Part shown: piece by piece, positions 35,365 to 45,009 of the stretch
Numbering within the stretch: the first letter of the stretch is position 1
Layout of the letters: each line of letters begins with the position of its first letter
Source of the DNA: an uncultured Acidobacteriaceae bacterium
GTDB taxonomy: Bacteria; Acidobacteriota; Terriglobia; Terriglobales; Acidobacteriaceae
Reading direction: 5' to 3'
DNA length: 64,000 nucleotides
NCBI GenBank assembly: GCA_903904755.1
Contig: CAIVDV010000020.1
Coordinates: forward strand, 19,149 to 83,148
Translations under genes and position numbers: made by a program
The notes under the pieces: model-generated
Told to the model about the DNA's origin: nothing
The model's database searches: none
The model's input: the letters and a program-made list of their open reading frames with translations, nothing else

Positions 35365-37458
35365 ATGGTGCGATGCCCCCTTCGCCTGATTCCGGTTTTG
35401 CTCTTCGTTTTGTTTGCCGGCGCGTGGAATGCGGTGGCTGGGGCGCAGTCTGTCGCCAATGCGCCGCACCCGGATGTGGTGGAAATCCACCTGGGGGACA
35501 GCGTGGTGGCGCTGAACGGGCCGTGGAAGTTCCAAGTCGGCGACTCCCCTGTGGATCCCGCAACCCACCAGCCGGTTTGGGCTCAGCCAGGGTTTGATGA
35601 TTCCAAATGGGAGACGGTGGATTTGACTCCGCCGGAAGGCTCGCTTGACCCTATCTCTGGCTTGAGCGGGTATGTCACCGGCTGGGCCACCCGTGGGCAC
35701 AAAGGCTACTGGGGATATGCGTGGTACCGCATTCGTGTGCGGGTGGACGCGCGACCCGGGGTGAAGCTGGCAGTTGCCGGGCCGGCCAATGTAGACGACG
35801 CCTACCAGGCCTTTGACGATGCCAGGCTCGTTGGCACTTTTGGAGATTTCAGCAAGGCGCGCCCGGTCATCTACTTTACCCAACCCGTCATGTTTCCGGT
35901 AGACCCGGGCAGCGGGGAGAGGGTATTGGCATTCCGCATCTGGATGGAGGCGAACACGCTGTTGCAGGGAGATGAGCAGGGGGGATTCCACTCTGCGCCG
36001 CTGTTGGGCGAGGCGCGGGCCGTGGCAGCGCAGCACCAGGGCCACTGGATCGAGCTGGTGCGCGCCTACTTCCTCTCCCCGGTGCAGGCAATCATCTTTG
36101 CGCTGCTTGGCATTGTGGCCTGCAGCCTGATGCTCTTTGACCGCTCTGACCGCGTTTACCTGTGGATTGCGCTGGTGCTATTGACGACGGCGGTCAATAA
36201 CATCATCACTACGGTGGCTTCCTTTACGCAGTGGGTTGGCGCGCTGGACGCGACCATCTTTGGGGATATTGTCGTGCTTCCGCTGGTGTATACGGGCTGG
36301 GTGATGGTGTGGCGGGTGTGGTTTCGACTCCGTAAACCCACCTGGCTGCCTGACCTGCTGGGCGTCCTTGTGCTGCTGCTGATGGTGTCGAACGCCTTGG
36401 GCGACAACATCTACTACGAGTTGGTCCCGCTGAATGTCGCCCACCTGTTTCATCTGCTGTCAGTTGGGGTGCGCATGACCCTGGCGCTGCTTGTGGTGGC
36501 CAATGTCTTCATCGGCATCCGCGAGCAGGGGCTGGAGGGCTGGATTGTGCTGCCCACATCGCTGCTGGGAATGATTGGCGGCTTCCGAACAGAGCTGAGT
36601 GAGATGCACATTACGGTGAGTTGGGTGATTCTTGGCTCCACCGTCACCACCTCACAGATTGCCAACATCCTGCTGGTGGGTACGCTGGCAATCCTGCTGC
36701 TGCGTCGGCTGCGGGTGAGCATACGCACCCAGCGGCAAATGGCGCTGGACGTACGCCAGGCCCAGGAAGTGCAGCAGGTCATCCTGCCGGAGGGCAAGAC
36801 GAAGCTGCCCGGCTTCACGATTGAGAGCGAGTACCGGCCGGCGCGCGAGGTGGGCGGCGACTTCTTCCAGATTCTGCCGCACAAGACCGACGGCAGCCTG
36901 CTTATCGTGGCCGGCGATGTGACCGGCAAGGGACTGAAGGCGGGCATGCTGGTGGCGCTGCTGGTGGGCGCGATCCGCAGCACGGCCGAGCTGAATCCCG
37001 ACCCGGAGTTTGTGCTGCGCGCGCTGAACCGGCGGCTGATGGGCCGCGGCGACGCCCAGGCCACCTGCCTGGTGCTGCGCATCACTTCAGAAGGGCAGGC
37101 CAAGCTGGCCAACGCCGGGCATATGCCGCCCTACCTGAACGGCGACGCCCTGCCCATGGAAGGGGCGCTGCCGCTGGGCATGGCCGAGGGCGCGGAGTTC
37201 TCGGTGATGCGCTTCCAGGTGAACGAGGGCGACCGGCTGCTGCTGCTGTCAGACGGCGTCGTCGAGGCGACCAACGCCGACGGCAAGCTCTTCGGCTTCG
37301 AGCGGGTGCTTGAGCTGGTGAGCAAGGCCGGCGCGGCGGCGGAGGTGGCCACAGCCGCTCAGGCTTTTGGCCAGGAAGACGATATCAGCGTCATCGCGGT
37401 AACCCGCACCAGGGAGCCGGAGTATGCGAATACATGGGCGCCGCAGGTTGGGCTTTAG
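35365..37458 (+). CDS. SpoIIE-type serine phosphatase with periplasmic sugar-binding-like domain and 7-TM module
   Basis: The 697-residue protein has a signal peptide, a jelly-roll-like domain ([22 protein letters not shown]; about 40-200), seven or so membrane segments (about 225-440), and a PP2C-like phosphatase: [49 protein letters not shown]. It probably senses an extracytoplasmic ligand and dephosphorylates an anti-anti-sigma (STAS) protein. No STAS or anti-sigma gene lies nearby. Ends four bases into the converging B12 gene. Confidence 0.85.
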   Translation: MVRCPLRLIPVLLFVLFAGAWNAVAGAQSVANAPHPDVVEIHLGDSVVALNGPWKFQVGDSPVDPATHQPVWAQPGFDDSKWETVDLTPPEGSLDPISGLSGYVTGWATRGHKGYWGYAWYRIRVRVDARPGVKLAVAGPANVDDAYQAFDDARLVGTFGDFSKARPVIYFTQPVMFPVDPGSGERVLAFRIWMEANTLLQGDEQGGFHSAPLLGEARAVAAQHQGHWIELVRAYFLSPVQAIIFALLGIVACSLMLFDRSDRVYLWIALVLLTTAVNNIITTVASFTQWVGALDATIFGDIVVLPLVYTGWVMVWRVWFRLRKPTWLPDLLGVLVLLLMVSNALGDNIYYELVPLNVAHLFHLLSVGVRMTLALLVVANVFIGIREQGLEGWIVLPTSLLGMIGGFRTELSEMHITVSWVILGSTVTTSQIANILLVGTLAILLLRRLRVSIRTQRQMALDVRQAQEVQQVILPEGKTKLPGFTIESEYRPAREVGGDFFQILPHKTDGSLLIVAGDVTGKGLKAGMLVALLVGAIRSTAELNPDPEFVLRALNRRLMGRGDAQATCLVLRITSEGQAKLANAGHMPPYLNGDALPMEGALPLGMAEGAEFSVMRFQVNEGDRLLLLSDGVVEATNADGKLFGFERVLELVSKAGAAAEVATAAQAFGQEDDISVIAVTRTREPEYANTWAPQVGL

Positions 37459-37880
37459 ATTGCAGCCGTGCGTGGCTTGACGTTGTTGCGGAGGAATTGG
37501 ACGACTGAGTCGAGCGGGGTGCCGGGGCCGAAGACGCGGGCGACTCCAGCGGCTTCGAGCGCGGGGATATCCGTGGCGGGGATGGTGCCGCCGAGGACGA
37601 CGAGAATGTCCTGGGCGCGCTGCTCACCCAGCAGGGCGAGGACGCGCGGCACAAGCGTATTGTGCGCGCCAGAGAGGATGCTGAGGCCGATGCAGTCTAC
37701 GTCCTCGTCAATGGCGGCGCGGACGATGGATTCCGGAGTCTTGCGCAGGCCGGTGTAGAGCACTTCCATGCCGGCATCGCGCAGGGCGTGGGCGATGACC
37801 TTTGCGCCGCGGTCGTGCCCGTCGAGGCCTACTTTGGCGACGAGTACGCGGATGGGGCGGGCTGGAGCGGTGGCGGCCAT
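37455..37880 (-). CDS. Stand-alone cobalamin-binding protein (methylmalonyl-CoA mutase small-chain type)
   Basis: The 141-residue B12-binding domain has [15 protein letters not shown], with the axial His22 in the DxHxxG motif, then [11 protein letters not shown] and LVVLGGTIP. It is like the C-terminal domain of methylmalonyl-CoA mutase, which in some bacteria is a separate subunit. The catalytic large subunit is not in the window. No convincing ribosome-binding site before ATG 37880. Confidence 0.85.
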   Translation of the reverse strand: MAATAPARPIRVLVAKVGLDGHDRGAKVIAHALRDAGMEVLYTGLRKTPESIVRAAIDEDVDCIGLSILSGAHNTLVPRVLALLGEQRAQDILVVLGGTIPATDIPALEAAGVARVFGPGTPLDSVVQFLRNNVKPRTAAI

Positions 37881-38420
37881 TGGTGGGAATGGTAGCGCAT
37901 GGGGGCGAGGCGGGGCCAGCGGGGACGCAACAGAGATCCGTTGAATCCCGCTAACGCCGCGAACTTGCCAACTCGCCATTGCGGCGCAGTCGTTGCTGAC
38001 CTGCTGCATATGTCAACACCCCATATATCCCGCGCCCTCTCCAAATCCAACGGATGGAACCACATACAGTGCAAGAAAACCTTGCGAACGCTGCCGGGAA
38101 TTATTCCCCGAAAGCGCACAATGAACGTAGCCATCGAGAGAGCCAAACGTCATGCCGTATGCCATCCAAAAATTCGTCCACGGCACCAGAGATTTTGGGG
38201 TGCTCCATCGCCCGCTTTTGGGCGATGGCAGGTTCGACTCTCGCGGTTTCCACCCCCCAAATGTGCACAAAATGCAAATAAAAAGCGGGAAAAACACACC
38301 AATTACGCGCCGGGAATCACCACTCAAATCCAACGAAATCAATCATATAGGAGGGACTTGTCACAAAAACACCCACCCTCCCCCCCCTTTTGGACCCATT
38401 TCACCCGCCCAAGACCTCCC
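37881..38420. other. 540-bp gap without a supported gene
   Basis: The stretch is less GC-biased than its surroundings and has C-rich and A-rich patches. ORFs on both strands are short and have no recognisable domain. The only structure I see is the hairpin at 38205-38228 followed by a GGTTCGACTC T-arm-like string. It precedes the B12-binding gene and follows the argS stop. I cannot assign a function. Confidence 0.6.
38205..38228. other. Perfect 9-bp hairpin in a gene-free stretch
   Basis: CCATCGCCC and GGGCGATGG flank a six-base loop (GCTTTT). There is no T-run after it on either strand, so it is not a standard terminator. It lies about 215 bp past the argS stop and 325 bp before the B12-binding gene start, and may be part of a small RNA or a relic element. 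Confidence 0.45.
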
Positions 38421-40427
38421 CTACATCACTTCCGGTGACTCAATGCCGAGCCAGGCGAGCACCGTTACCAGCTCCCGCAGAGCGATGGCGGCGGTGGCCA
38501 GCAGCAACTGCTTTTTGCCGGCGTCTTCTTCGGTGAGGATGTGGTGCTTGTGGTAGAAGTTGTTGAATTCCTGGGCGAGTTGGAAGGCGTGGCGGGCGAC
38601 CAGGGCCGGCTCTGAGGTGGCGATGGCCTGGTCGAGGACGAAGCCTCGCTTGGCGGCGCGCAGCCAGAGTCCCCAAACCTCGTCGGCAGAGTTCAGCAGC
38701 GAATCCGGACCGGCGGCGGCCAGGCCGGCCAGCACCGCTTCCGGCGTGAGCCCGGCTTTGCGGAAGATATTCCGCGCCCGGACGATGGCGTACTGCACGT
38801 AGGGACCGGTTTCACCCTCAAAGCTGAGCGCGTCCTTGAAGTCGAAGGCGATGACGGAGTTGCGCGTGTACTTGAGCATGAAGTAGCGCAGGGCTCCGAT
38901 GGCGATTTGCTCGGCGGTCTGCTGCCGTTCCGCTTCGGGCCGCTCGGGATGCCGCGTGTCCGTCTCCTTGCGGGTGGCGGCGATGAGCTTGTCGATGAGG
39001 TCATCGGCTTTGACGCCAAACCCTTTGCGGCCGCTGACCTCAATGTACGGGCGGGAGAGGTCCTCAGCCGCTACGTCGTAGCCGAGCTCGACGGCGCAGC
39101 GGGGGGTGAGCGCGACCATTTCGTAGCTGAAGTGGGTGTAGCGGTCGGCCTCTGCGGTGTGGCCCATGCCGCGCAGGGCCTGGATGACGTTGGCCTGGGG
39201 GTCACTCTGGCGGGAGTCGATGACGTTGTAGATGGCCTGCGCCCCGCCAAAGTGCGGATGGTCGGCGACGCCGGATTCGGTCGAGATCCAGCAGGTGTGG
39301 GCAGGCTCGTCCTGGATGGAGGGATAGTCGTAGAAGGGCTGGTAGCCGAAGTCGCGACCGAGCAGGCCGAACTTCCAGAGGTGGTAGGCGATGTCTTTGC
39401 CGACGTAGGTGACGGTGCCGTTGGAGCGGACGATGACCTTGGCATCCTCGTCGACGGTGCCTTCGGTGGTTTCCGCGCCGGGGCGGGTCATGACCCAGCA
39501 GCCCTTGTTCTTGCCCTCAGTCTCAAAGTAGAGCACGCCTTTGGCCTTGAGCAATTCAAAGGCAAGCGCCCAGAAGTTGAGGTGCAGAATCTCGCTCTCG
39601 CGGGGCAGGAAGTCGTAGGTGATGCCGAGCCGCTGCATGGTTTCCAGATGGCGGCGAAGGACGGCGGTGGAGATGAGCTCGGCTACGGCTGCGGTCTCGT
39701 TGCCGCCGTGTTCGATTTCATGCAGGGTGGCGTAGCGCAGCGCCTTGCGCGCCTTCTGCTCGTCTTCGGTGCCAGCGGAGTACCACTGCGAGACGCGGGC
39801 GTAGACATCCCAGCAGAGGAAGTCGAAGCGGGCGTTGCCGGTTTGGCCTTCGGCGGCGGTGATGAGCTCGCGGACCTGGTCGAGGGTTCGGCCTTCCAGA
39901 TGCACGAAGCCGACGACGACGTCGGCCACCTGGACGCCGGTGTTGTCAATGTAGTTCTGCACGTCGACGCGCTGGCCGGCGGCCTGCAGCAGGCGGACGA
40001 AGGTGTCGCCGAGGATGGCGTTGCGCAGGTGGCCGATGTGCGCCGCCTTGTTGGGATTGATGCTGGTGTGCTCGACAAGGACGTGCAGCGGGGAAGTGCG
40101 GGCTGCGCCTTCAGAGACGGCCAACTGCGCGCTGATGGCGGCGCGGTTGAGGCGGGCGTTGATGTAGCCTGCGCCGGCCGCCTCAAAGCCGGCGAAGCCT
40201 GCGGCCGGGGTGAGCGCGGCGGCGAGATCGGCAGCGAGTTCGGTGGCGATGATGCGGGGGGCCTTGCGGAGCTTGCGGGCGAGCTCAAATGCGACGGGGA
40301 GGGCGAACTCGCCGAGCTTGAGGTCTGGCGGCTGCTCAATGGCGATTGCGCCCAACTCGACGTCATATTTTGACCGGATGATTTCGCGAACTTGGGCGAG
40401 CAGGCGTTGTTGCAGTTCCAGATACAC
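38421..40427 (-). CDS. argS: Arginyl-tRNA synthetase
   Basis: About 668 residues of a class I synthetase with HIGHLRNAILGD (HIGH motif), the N-terminal Arg-tRNA additional domain, VQNYIDNTGVQVADV, FGVKADDLIDKL in place of a canonical KMSKS, and a C-terminal anticodon-binding domain ending with AWLGIESPEVM. GTG 40427 with AAGGA upstream gives a normal family length; a further 40 codons are open upstream but atypical. Divergent from metG. Confidence 0.94.
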   Translation of the reverse strand: MYLELQQRLLAQVREIIRSKYDVELGAIAIEQPPDLKLGEFALPVAFELARKLRKAPRIIATELAADLAAALTPAAGFAGFEAAGAGYINARLNRAAISAQLAVSEGAARTSPLHVLVEHTSINPNKAAHIGHLRNAILGDTFVRLLQAAGQRVDVQNYIDNTGVQVADVVVGFVHLEGRTLDQVRELITAAEGQTGNARFDFLCWDVYARVSQWYSAGTEDEQKARKALRYATLHEIEHGGNETAAVAELISTAVLRRHLETMQRLGITYDFLPRESEILHLNFWALAFELLKAKGVLYFETEGKNKGCWVMTRPGAETTEGTVDEDAKVIVRSNGTVTYVGKDIAYHLWKFGLLGRDFGYQPFYDYPSIQDEPAHTCWISTESGVADHPHFGGAQAIYNVIDSRQSDPQANVIQALRGMGHTAEADRYTHFSYEMVALTPRCAVELGYDVAAEDLSRPYIEVSGRKGFGVKADDLIDKLIAATRKETDTRHPERPEAERQQTAEQIAIGALRYFMLKYTRNSVIAFDFKDALSFEGETGPYVQYAIVRARNIFRKAGLTPEAVLAGLAAAGPDSLLNSADEVWGLWLRAAKRGFVLDQAIATSEPALVARHAFQLAQEFNNFYHKHHILTEEDAGKKQLLLATAAIALRELVTVLAWLGIESPEVM

Positions 40428-40616
40428 AGGCGGGTCCTTGGCGTAAAAAGCGCGTATTTTCAAGGCTAGTTTAGCAGAGGGGTGGGTGCGGGGAGTGTGC
40501 CGGAGTGGGTTCGTGGCCGCGCGGTGTGCGGGGCAGGGCAGGGCCATTCAGTTAAGATGGAAAAGATGCGCCTGCGGCAGGGGAACCGTGCCTGCGTGGC
40601 CAATCCCAGGGAATTG

Positions 40617-42656
40617 ATGGCAATCGTGAGCAAGCCGTTTTACATTACGACGCCGATTTACTACGTGAACGCGCGCCCGCATCTGGGCCATGCGTACTCG
40701 ACGATTGTGTGCGATGCGATTGCGCGCGCCAAGCGGTCGCAGGGTGTGCCGACGTGGTTCTTGACGGGCACCGATGAGCATGGGCAGAAGATTGAGCGGT
40801 CGGCCGCGCTCGCCGGGCGCACGCCGGCGGAGTTTGCCGCGGCCATTTCCGGCGAGTTCCGAAACCTGTGGCAGCGCCTGGGACTGACGCCGGACGACTT
40901 TATCCGCACCACGGAAGACCGCCACAAGCGCGGCGTGCAGAAGCTCTTCCGCGTGCTGCGGGACAAGGGATTCATCTACAAGGGCCGCTACACAGGGCAG
41001 TATTGCGTGAGTGACGAGCTCTATGTCGATGCGCCGGCGGGTTCGCCCTGCCCGGACTGCGGCCGCCCGACCGAGACGGTGAGCGAGGAGAACTACTTCT
41101 TCAAGCTTTCGGCCTTTGAGCGGCCGTTGCTGGAGTACTACGAGGCGCACCCGGAGTTTATCCAGCCCGAGGCCCGGCGCAATGAAGTGATGGCGTTCGT
41201 GCGCGGCGGGTTGAAGGACCTGAGCGTGAGCCGGACCAGCTTCAGTTGGGGTATTCCCGTGCCGGACGACGAAAAGCATGTGGTCTACGTGTGGATGGAT
41301 GCGCTGGCCAACTACATTACCGCGCTGGGGTACGGCTCGGATGCGCCGGAAGACAAGGCGCGTTTCGAGAAGTTCTGGCCAGCCAGTGTGCATCTGGTGG
41401 GCAAGGAAATCATTCGCTTCCACTGCGTTTACTGGCCGGCGTTCCTGATGGCGGCCGGCTTGCCGCTGCCGGGTGCGGTGGTGGCCAACGGATGGCTGCT
41501 CTTTGACAAGAGCAAGATGAGTAAATCCGTGGGAAACATTGTGCGCGCGGAGACGGTGCATGAGGTGCTGGGGGCCGATGCCCTGCGCTACTTCCTGATG
41601 CGCGAGATCAGCTTTGGCCACGATGGGAACTTTACCTTTGAGGCGCTCATCCAGCGGTACAACGGGGACCTGGCCAATGGCTACGGCAACCTGGTGAGCC
41701 GAGTGGTGAACATGGTGCACAAGTACTTTGGCGGAGTGGTGCCGGAGGCGGGTGCGCTGGGCGAGCCGGAGCTGGCGCTGAAGAAGACTGCCCAAGAGAC
41801 GGTGGCCGCGTATGGGCCGATGTTTGAGCGCTATGACTTTGCCGGGGCACTGGGTACGCTGTGGACCCTGGTGGCGGCTGTGGATGGCTACCTGACGGCG
41901 AGCGCGCCGTGGAAGAAGCCTGCCGACCGCGCGGAAGAAGACCACGCGGCACTGCAGCGGAGGGTGCTGGCGACGGCAGGTGAGGCCATTCGCCTGATTA
42001 CGGCACTGGTGTATCCGGTGCTGCCTGAGGCGACCGCGAAGGTTTGGCGGCAGCTTGGGCAGGGAGAGATTGAGCAGGCCGCAACCAGCGGCCAACTGAC
42101 GGAATTGGCCTGGGGAGGCCTCGGGGCGGGCACGCACTTTGGCGAGCCGGCACCGCTCTTCCCACGAGCCGAAAAGGATGCGATGGAGCGTATGCAGAAT
42201 CTTGAGAACGAGAACAATTTGACGGCAGTGGCAGCGGTGAGCACGGCGGCACCGGCGGCGGAAGCAGCCCCGGCTGCAGCAGAAGTCCCCGCGGCCCCTG
42301 TAGCGGCAACCCCGATTGAGGGCATTGCCCAGATTGGCATTGAGGACTTTACCAAGGTGGAGCTGCGCGTGGCCCAGATTCTGGTGGCCGAGCGCGTGCC
42401 AAAGGCCGACAAGCTGCTGCGCCTGGAAGTGGACCTGGGCTATGAGCAGCGCCAGATCTGCGCCGGCATCGCCCAATACTACGAGCCGGAAAAGCTGGTT
42501 GGCCGCAAGGTGGTCATTGTGGCCAACCTGGCGCCGCGCAAGCTGCGCGGGCTGGAGTCGAACGGCATGGTGCTGGCGGCGAGCGTCGGCGACCAGGGCG
42601 CACCGGTGCTGGCGGGCTTCCTGGAAGATGTGCCGAATGGCGCGCGGCTGAAGTAA
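40617..42656 (+). CDS. metG: Methionyl-tRNA synthetase with C-terminal tRNA-binding domain
   Basis: The 679-residue protein has ARPHLGHAYST (HIGH-type), a zinc knuckle CPDCGRP, DKSKMSKSVGN (KMSKS), an anticodon-binding helical domain, an Ala/Pro-rich linker, and a Trbp111-like OB domain (VELRVAQILVAERVPKADKL, KVVIVANLAPRKLRG). AGGGA precedes ATG 40617. The open extension upstream is not part of the family. Confidence 0.95.
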   Translation: MAIVSKPFYITTPIYYVNARPHLGHAYSTIVCDAIARAKRSQGVPTWFLTGTDEHGQKIERSAALAGRTPAEFAAAISGEFRNLWQRLGLTPDDFIRTTEDRHKRGVQKLFRVLRDKGFIYKGRYTGQYCVSDELYVDAPAGSPCPDCGRPTETVSEENYFFKLSAFERPLLEYYEAHPEFIQPEARRNEVMAFVRGGLKDLSVSRTSFSWGIPVPDDEKHVVYVWMDALANYITALGYGSDAPEDKARFEKFWPASVHLVGKEIIRFHCVYWPAFLMAAGLPLPGAVVANGWLLFDKSKMSKSVGNIVRAETVHEVLGADALRYFLMREISFGHDGNFTFEALIQRYNGDLANGYGNLVSRVVNMVHKYFGGVVPEAGALGEPELALKKTAQETVAAYGPMFERYDFAGALGTLWTLVAAVDGYLTASAPWKKPADRAEEDHAALQRRVLATAGEAIRLITALVYPVLPEATAKVWRQLGQGEIEQAATSGQLTELAWGGLGAGTHFGEPAPLFPRAEKDAMERMQNLENENNLTAVAAVSTAAPAAEAAPAAAEVPAAPVAATPIEGIAQIGIEDFTKVELRVAQILVAERVPKADKLLRLEVDLGYEQRQICAGIAQYYEPEKLVGRKVVIVANLAPRKLRGLESNGMVLAASVGDQGAPVLAGFLEDVPNGARLK

Positions 42657-42729
42657 CCCCACGCTTCGGGATGCTGTCGCTGGGCCGTCCTGAGGGGCGG
42701 CCCGGTTTGTTCTGGAGAGGTCATACACA

Positions 42730-42747
42730 TAAAGCGTGGTATCTTTA
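42730..42747. promoter_or_regulatory. Possible VapBC operator
   Basis: TAAAG and CTTTA flank an eight-base spacer about 30 bases before the vapB ATG. VapB-type antitoxins repress their own promoter through inverted repeats, which fits the location; the arms are short. Confidence 0.25.
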
Positions 42748-42775
42748 CACATTGAAGGCGAAAGGATGCCCAGCC

Positions 42776-43024
42776 ATGCGAACAAACATCGACATTGATG
42801 ACGAGTTGTTGCGCCAGGTGATGGCCGCCACCGGTTTGACTACCAAGAAGGCCACCGTCGAAGACGCATTGCGCTTTCGCCTCCAGTTGCGCCGCCAGGA
42901 GTCGCTGCTGGAGCTCTTTGGCAAAGTTCACTGGGAGGGCGACTTGAACGAGGATCGGGCAGACCGATTTCAGGGATGGGCTGAAGACAAATCCGATCTC
43001 GCTTCCACCGTGAAAGGCGAGTGA
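42776..43024 (+). CDS. vapB: VapB-type antitoxin
   Basis: The 82-residue protein has the type II VapB pattern: MRTNIDIDDELLRQVMAATG, then KKATVEDALRFRLQLRRQE (DNA-binding N-terminal domain), FGKVHWEGDLNEDR and an acidic tail that would bind the toxin. AAAGGA lies nine bases before ATG 42776. VapC follows 30 bp downstream. Confidence 0.86.
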   Translation: MRTNIDIDDELLRQVMAATGLTTKKATVEDALRFRLQLRRQESLLELFGKVHWEGDLNEDRADRFQGWAEDKSDLASTVKGE

Positions 43025-43054
43025 GCCAGGCCACTCCTTGGTGACAGGTGCGAT

Positions 43055-43450
43055 ATGGTCATCGTCGACAGCAGCGTTTGGATTGATGCTTTCAATGGGC
43101 AGCTAACTTCCCAGACAGCCTGGTTGCGGCGCGAACTGGGCAGGGTCGAGATTGGGATTACCGGCCTCATCCTTTGCGAGGTGTTGCGGGGTTTTCGAGT
43201 GGAGCAGGAGTATCAACTGGCCAAGTCAAGGCTGCTGGCGCTTACGGTCTACGACGGTATGAATGAGGAACTTGCCATCAAGTCTGCCGAGAATTTCCGA
43301 TACCTTCAGCGCAACGGCATCACAGTGCGCACGACTGTCGATTGCCTCATCGCAACCTTCTGTATTGAGGACGGGCACCAGTTGCTTCACAATGACAAGG
43401 ATTTTGATGGATTTGAGCGTCACCTCGGGCTTGCGGTAGTTCACGCTTAA
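43055..43450 (+). CDS. vapC: VapC-type PIN-domain ribonuclease toxin
   Basis: The 131-residue PIN domain has the acidic residues Asp5 (IVDSSVWID), Glu42 (LCEVLRGF), Asp96 (TVDCLIA) and Asp114/116 (NDKDF). Such toxins cut specific RNAs, often tRNAs, when the antitoxin is lost. All metal-binding residues are present, so it looks intact. It forms a pair with vapB. Confidence 0.88.
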   Translation: MVIVDSSVWIDAFNGQLTSQTAWLRRELGRVEIGITGLILCEVLRGFRVEQEYQLAKSRLLALTVYDGMNEELAIKSAENFRYLQRNGITVRTTVDCLIATFCIEDGHQLLHNDKDFDGFERHLGLAVVHA

Positions 43451-43454
43451 AGGA

Positions 43455-44300
43455 ATGGCAGGAGAGACGATTTTGCTGATTGATTCGCACGCGCATCTGG
43501 ATAGTGACCGTTACGCCGGGGAGTTGCCGGAGATTCTTGCCCGTGCCACGGCGGCGGGGATTGGCGGAATTCTGGCGATTGGCATTGGCGAGGGGCCGGC
43601 GGAGATGGCGCAGGCGCTGGGGATTTGCCGCCAGTACAACGGCCAGCCGGGGATGCCGCAACTGTGGGCCTCGGCGGGCATTTACCCGCACAACACGCAT
43701 GAGGCCACCGAGGCTGACTATGCTCGCCTGAGCGAGCTGCTGGCCGAGCCGGAGGTGATTGCCTGCGGTGAGATTGGCCTGGACTATTACCATACGGGCT
43801 CTCCGCACCCGGTGCAGCAGGAGGGCTTTTGCCGCCAGATGGGGATCGCCACCGTGCGAAAGCGGCCAATCCTTATCCACTGCCGACCGGCAGAAAACGA
43901 CAACCGCTGCTGGGACGATTGCCTGGGGCTGATGGAAAAGTACTGGGCTCCGACCGGGCTGGGCGGGATTCTGCACTGCTTCAGCGGAGAGTGGGAGCAT
44001 GCCGAGCGGGCACTGGCGATGGGTTTTCTGATCAGCTTTGCCGGCCACGTGACCTATCCCAAATCGCAGATGCTGCGGGAGATTGCCACACGGCTGCCGC
44101 TGGAGAGCATTGTGGTGGAGACGGACGCGCCGTTCCTGGCGCCCATCCCCAACCGCGGGCAGCGAAACGAGCCCGGCTGGGTGGCGCTGACGGCAGCGGC
44201 GGTTGCCGCAGAGCGGGGCATGGATGCAGCAGAGTTTGCTGTTGCGACGACGAAAAACTTTTCCAGGCTGTTTCAGGTCACCCCGAACGTGGGAGACTGA
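43455..44300 (+). CDS. tatD: TatD family deoxyribonuclease
   Basis: The 281-residue TIM-barrel metalloenzyme has IDSHAHLDSDRY (HxH), ACGEIGLDYY (Glu), LIHCRPAEND, GILHCFSGEW and VVETDAPFLAP (Asp). Family members are metal-dependent 3'-5' exonucleases. It starts five bases after vapC, so read-through transcription is likely, but the function is unrelated to the toxin pair. Confidence 0.9.
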   Translation: MAGETILLIDSHAHLDSDRYAGELPEILARATAAGIGGILAIGIGEGPAEMAQALGICRQYNGQPGMPQLWASAGIYPHNTHEATEADYARLSELLAEPEVIACGEIGLDYYHTGSPHPVQQEGFCRQMGIATVRKRPILIHCRPAENDNRCWDDCLGLMEKYWAPTGLGGILHCFSGEWEHAERALAMGFLISFAGHVTYPKSQMLREIATRLPLESIVVETDAPFLAPIPNRGQRNEPGWVALTAAAVAAERGMDAAEFAVATTKNFSRLFQVTPNVGD

Positions 44301-44401
44301 TTAGAGCCGGGTTCCGCACGGCACCAGGCGGCGGGCAGGGCGCAGAAAATGAGCCGCGAGTGCAGGGGACGCGGCAAATGTGCAGGACACGAGGGTGAGA
44401 G

Positions 44402-44902
44402 ATGGCGCAGGATAATTCGTTTGACATTGTCAGCAAGGTAGATATTCAGGAAGTTCGCAACGCGATTGACCAGGCCGTGAAGGAAATCAAGGCCCGCTTT
44501 GATCTGAAGGACTCCAAGTCCGAGGTCACGCTGGAAGGCAACGACGCCATTCAGTTGGCCAGCGCCGATGAGTACAAGCTGGAGGCGGTGAAGGAGATTC
44601 TGGGCCAGAAGCTGGTCAAGCGCGGAGTCTCGCTGAAGAACGTGAGTTACGGCAAGCTGGAAGAGGTGATGGGCAAGAGCGTGCGGCAGAAGATTACGCT
44701 GCAGCAGGGTGTGCCGACGGAAAAGGCCAAGGACATTGTCCGCATTGTGAAGGACTCCAAGCTGAAGGTGCAGGCGTCGATTCAGGGTGACTCGGTTCGG
44801 GTCAGCGGCAAGGACCGCGACTCGCTGCAGTCGGTGATTGCACTGCTTCGCGGCAAGGACCTGGGGCTGGACCTGCAGTTCACCAACTACCGCACGAATT
44901 AA
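44402..44902 (+). CDS. yajQ: YajQ family nucleotide-binding protein
   Basis: The 166-residue protein begins MAQDNSFDIVSKVDIQEVRNA and contains KARFDLKDSKSEV, GVSLKNVSYGKLEE and the terminal LRGKDLGLDLQFTNYR, all diagnostic of YajQ/XC_3703. Some members bind cyclic di-GMP and modulate transcription. About 100 bp of non-coding sequence separate it from tatD. Confidence 0.93.
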   Translation: MAQDNSFDIVSKVDIQEVRNAIDQAVKEIKARFDLKDSKSEVTLEGNDAIQLASADEYKLEAVKEILGQKLVKRGVSLKNVSYGKLEEVMGKSVRQKITLQQGVPTEKAKDIVRIVKDSKLKVQASIQGDSVRVSGKDRDSLQSVIALLRGKDLGLDLQFTNYRTN

Positions 44903-45009
44903 GCGGCGTTGCTCCCATCAACGGGGAGCGCACCGCGTGTATCGGGTTCGAGAGTGGACCTGTATCATGGAAAGAGACGCAAGCAGGAAAGCGCAGGAAC
45001 ATCGAACCT

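Noticed and set aside
38229..38263. tRNA-like 3' end (GGTTCGACTC followed by GGTTTCCA)
   Set aside because: The T-stem has an A-C mismatch, no matching 5' acceptor strand (GGAAACC) lies at the right distance, and the upstream hairpin is too long for an anticodon arm.
42439..42656. Separate tRNA-binding protein gene at the end of metG
   Set aside because: The Trbp111-like domain is in frame with, and joined by a linker to, the synthetase; it is a fusion common in MetG.
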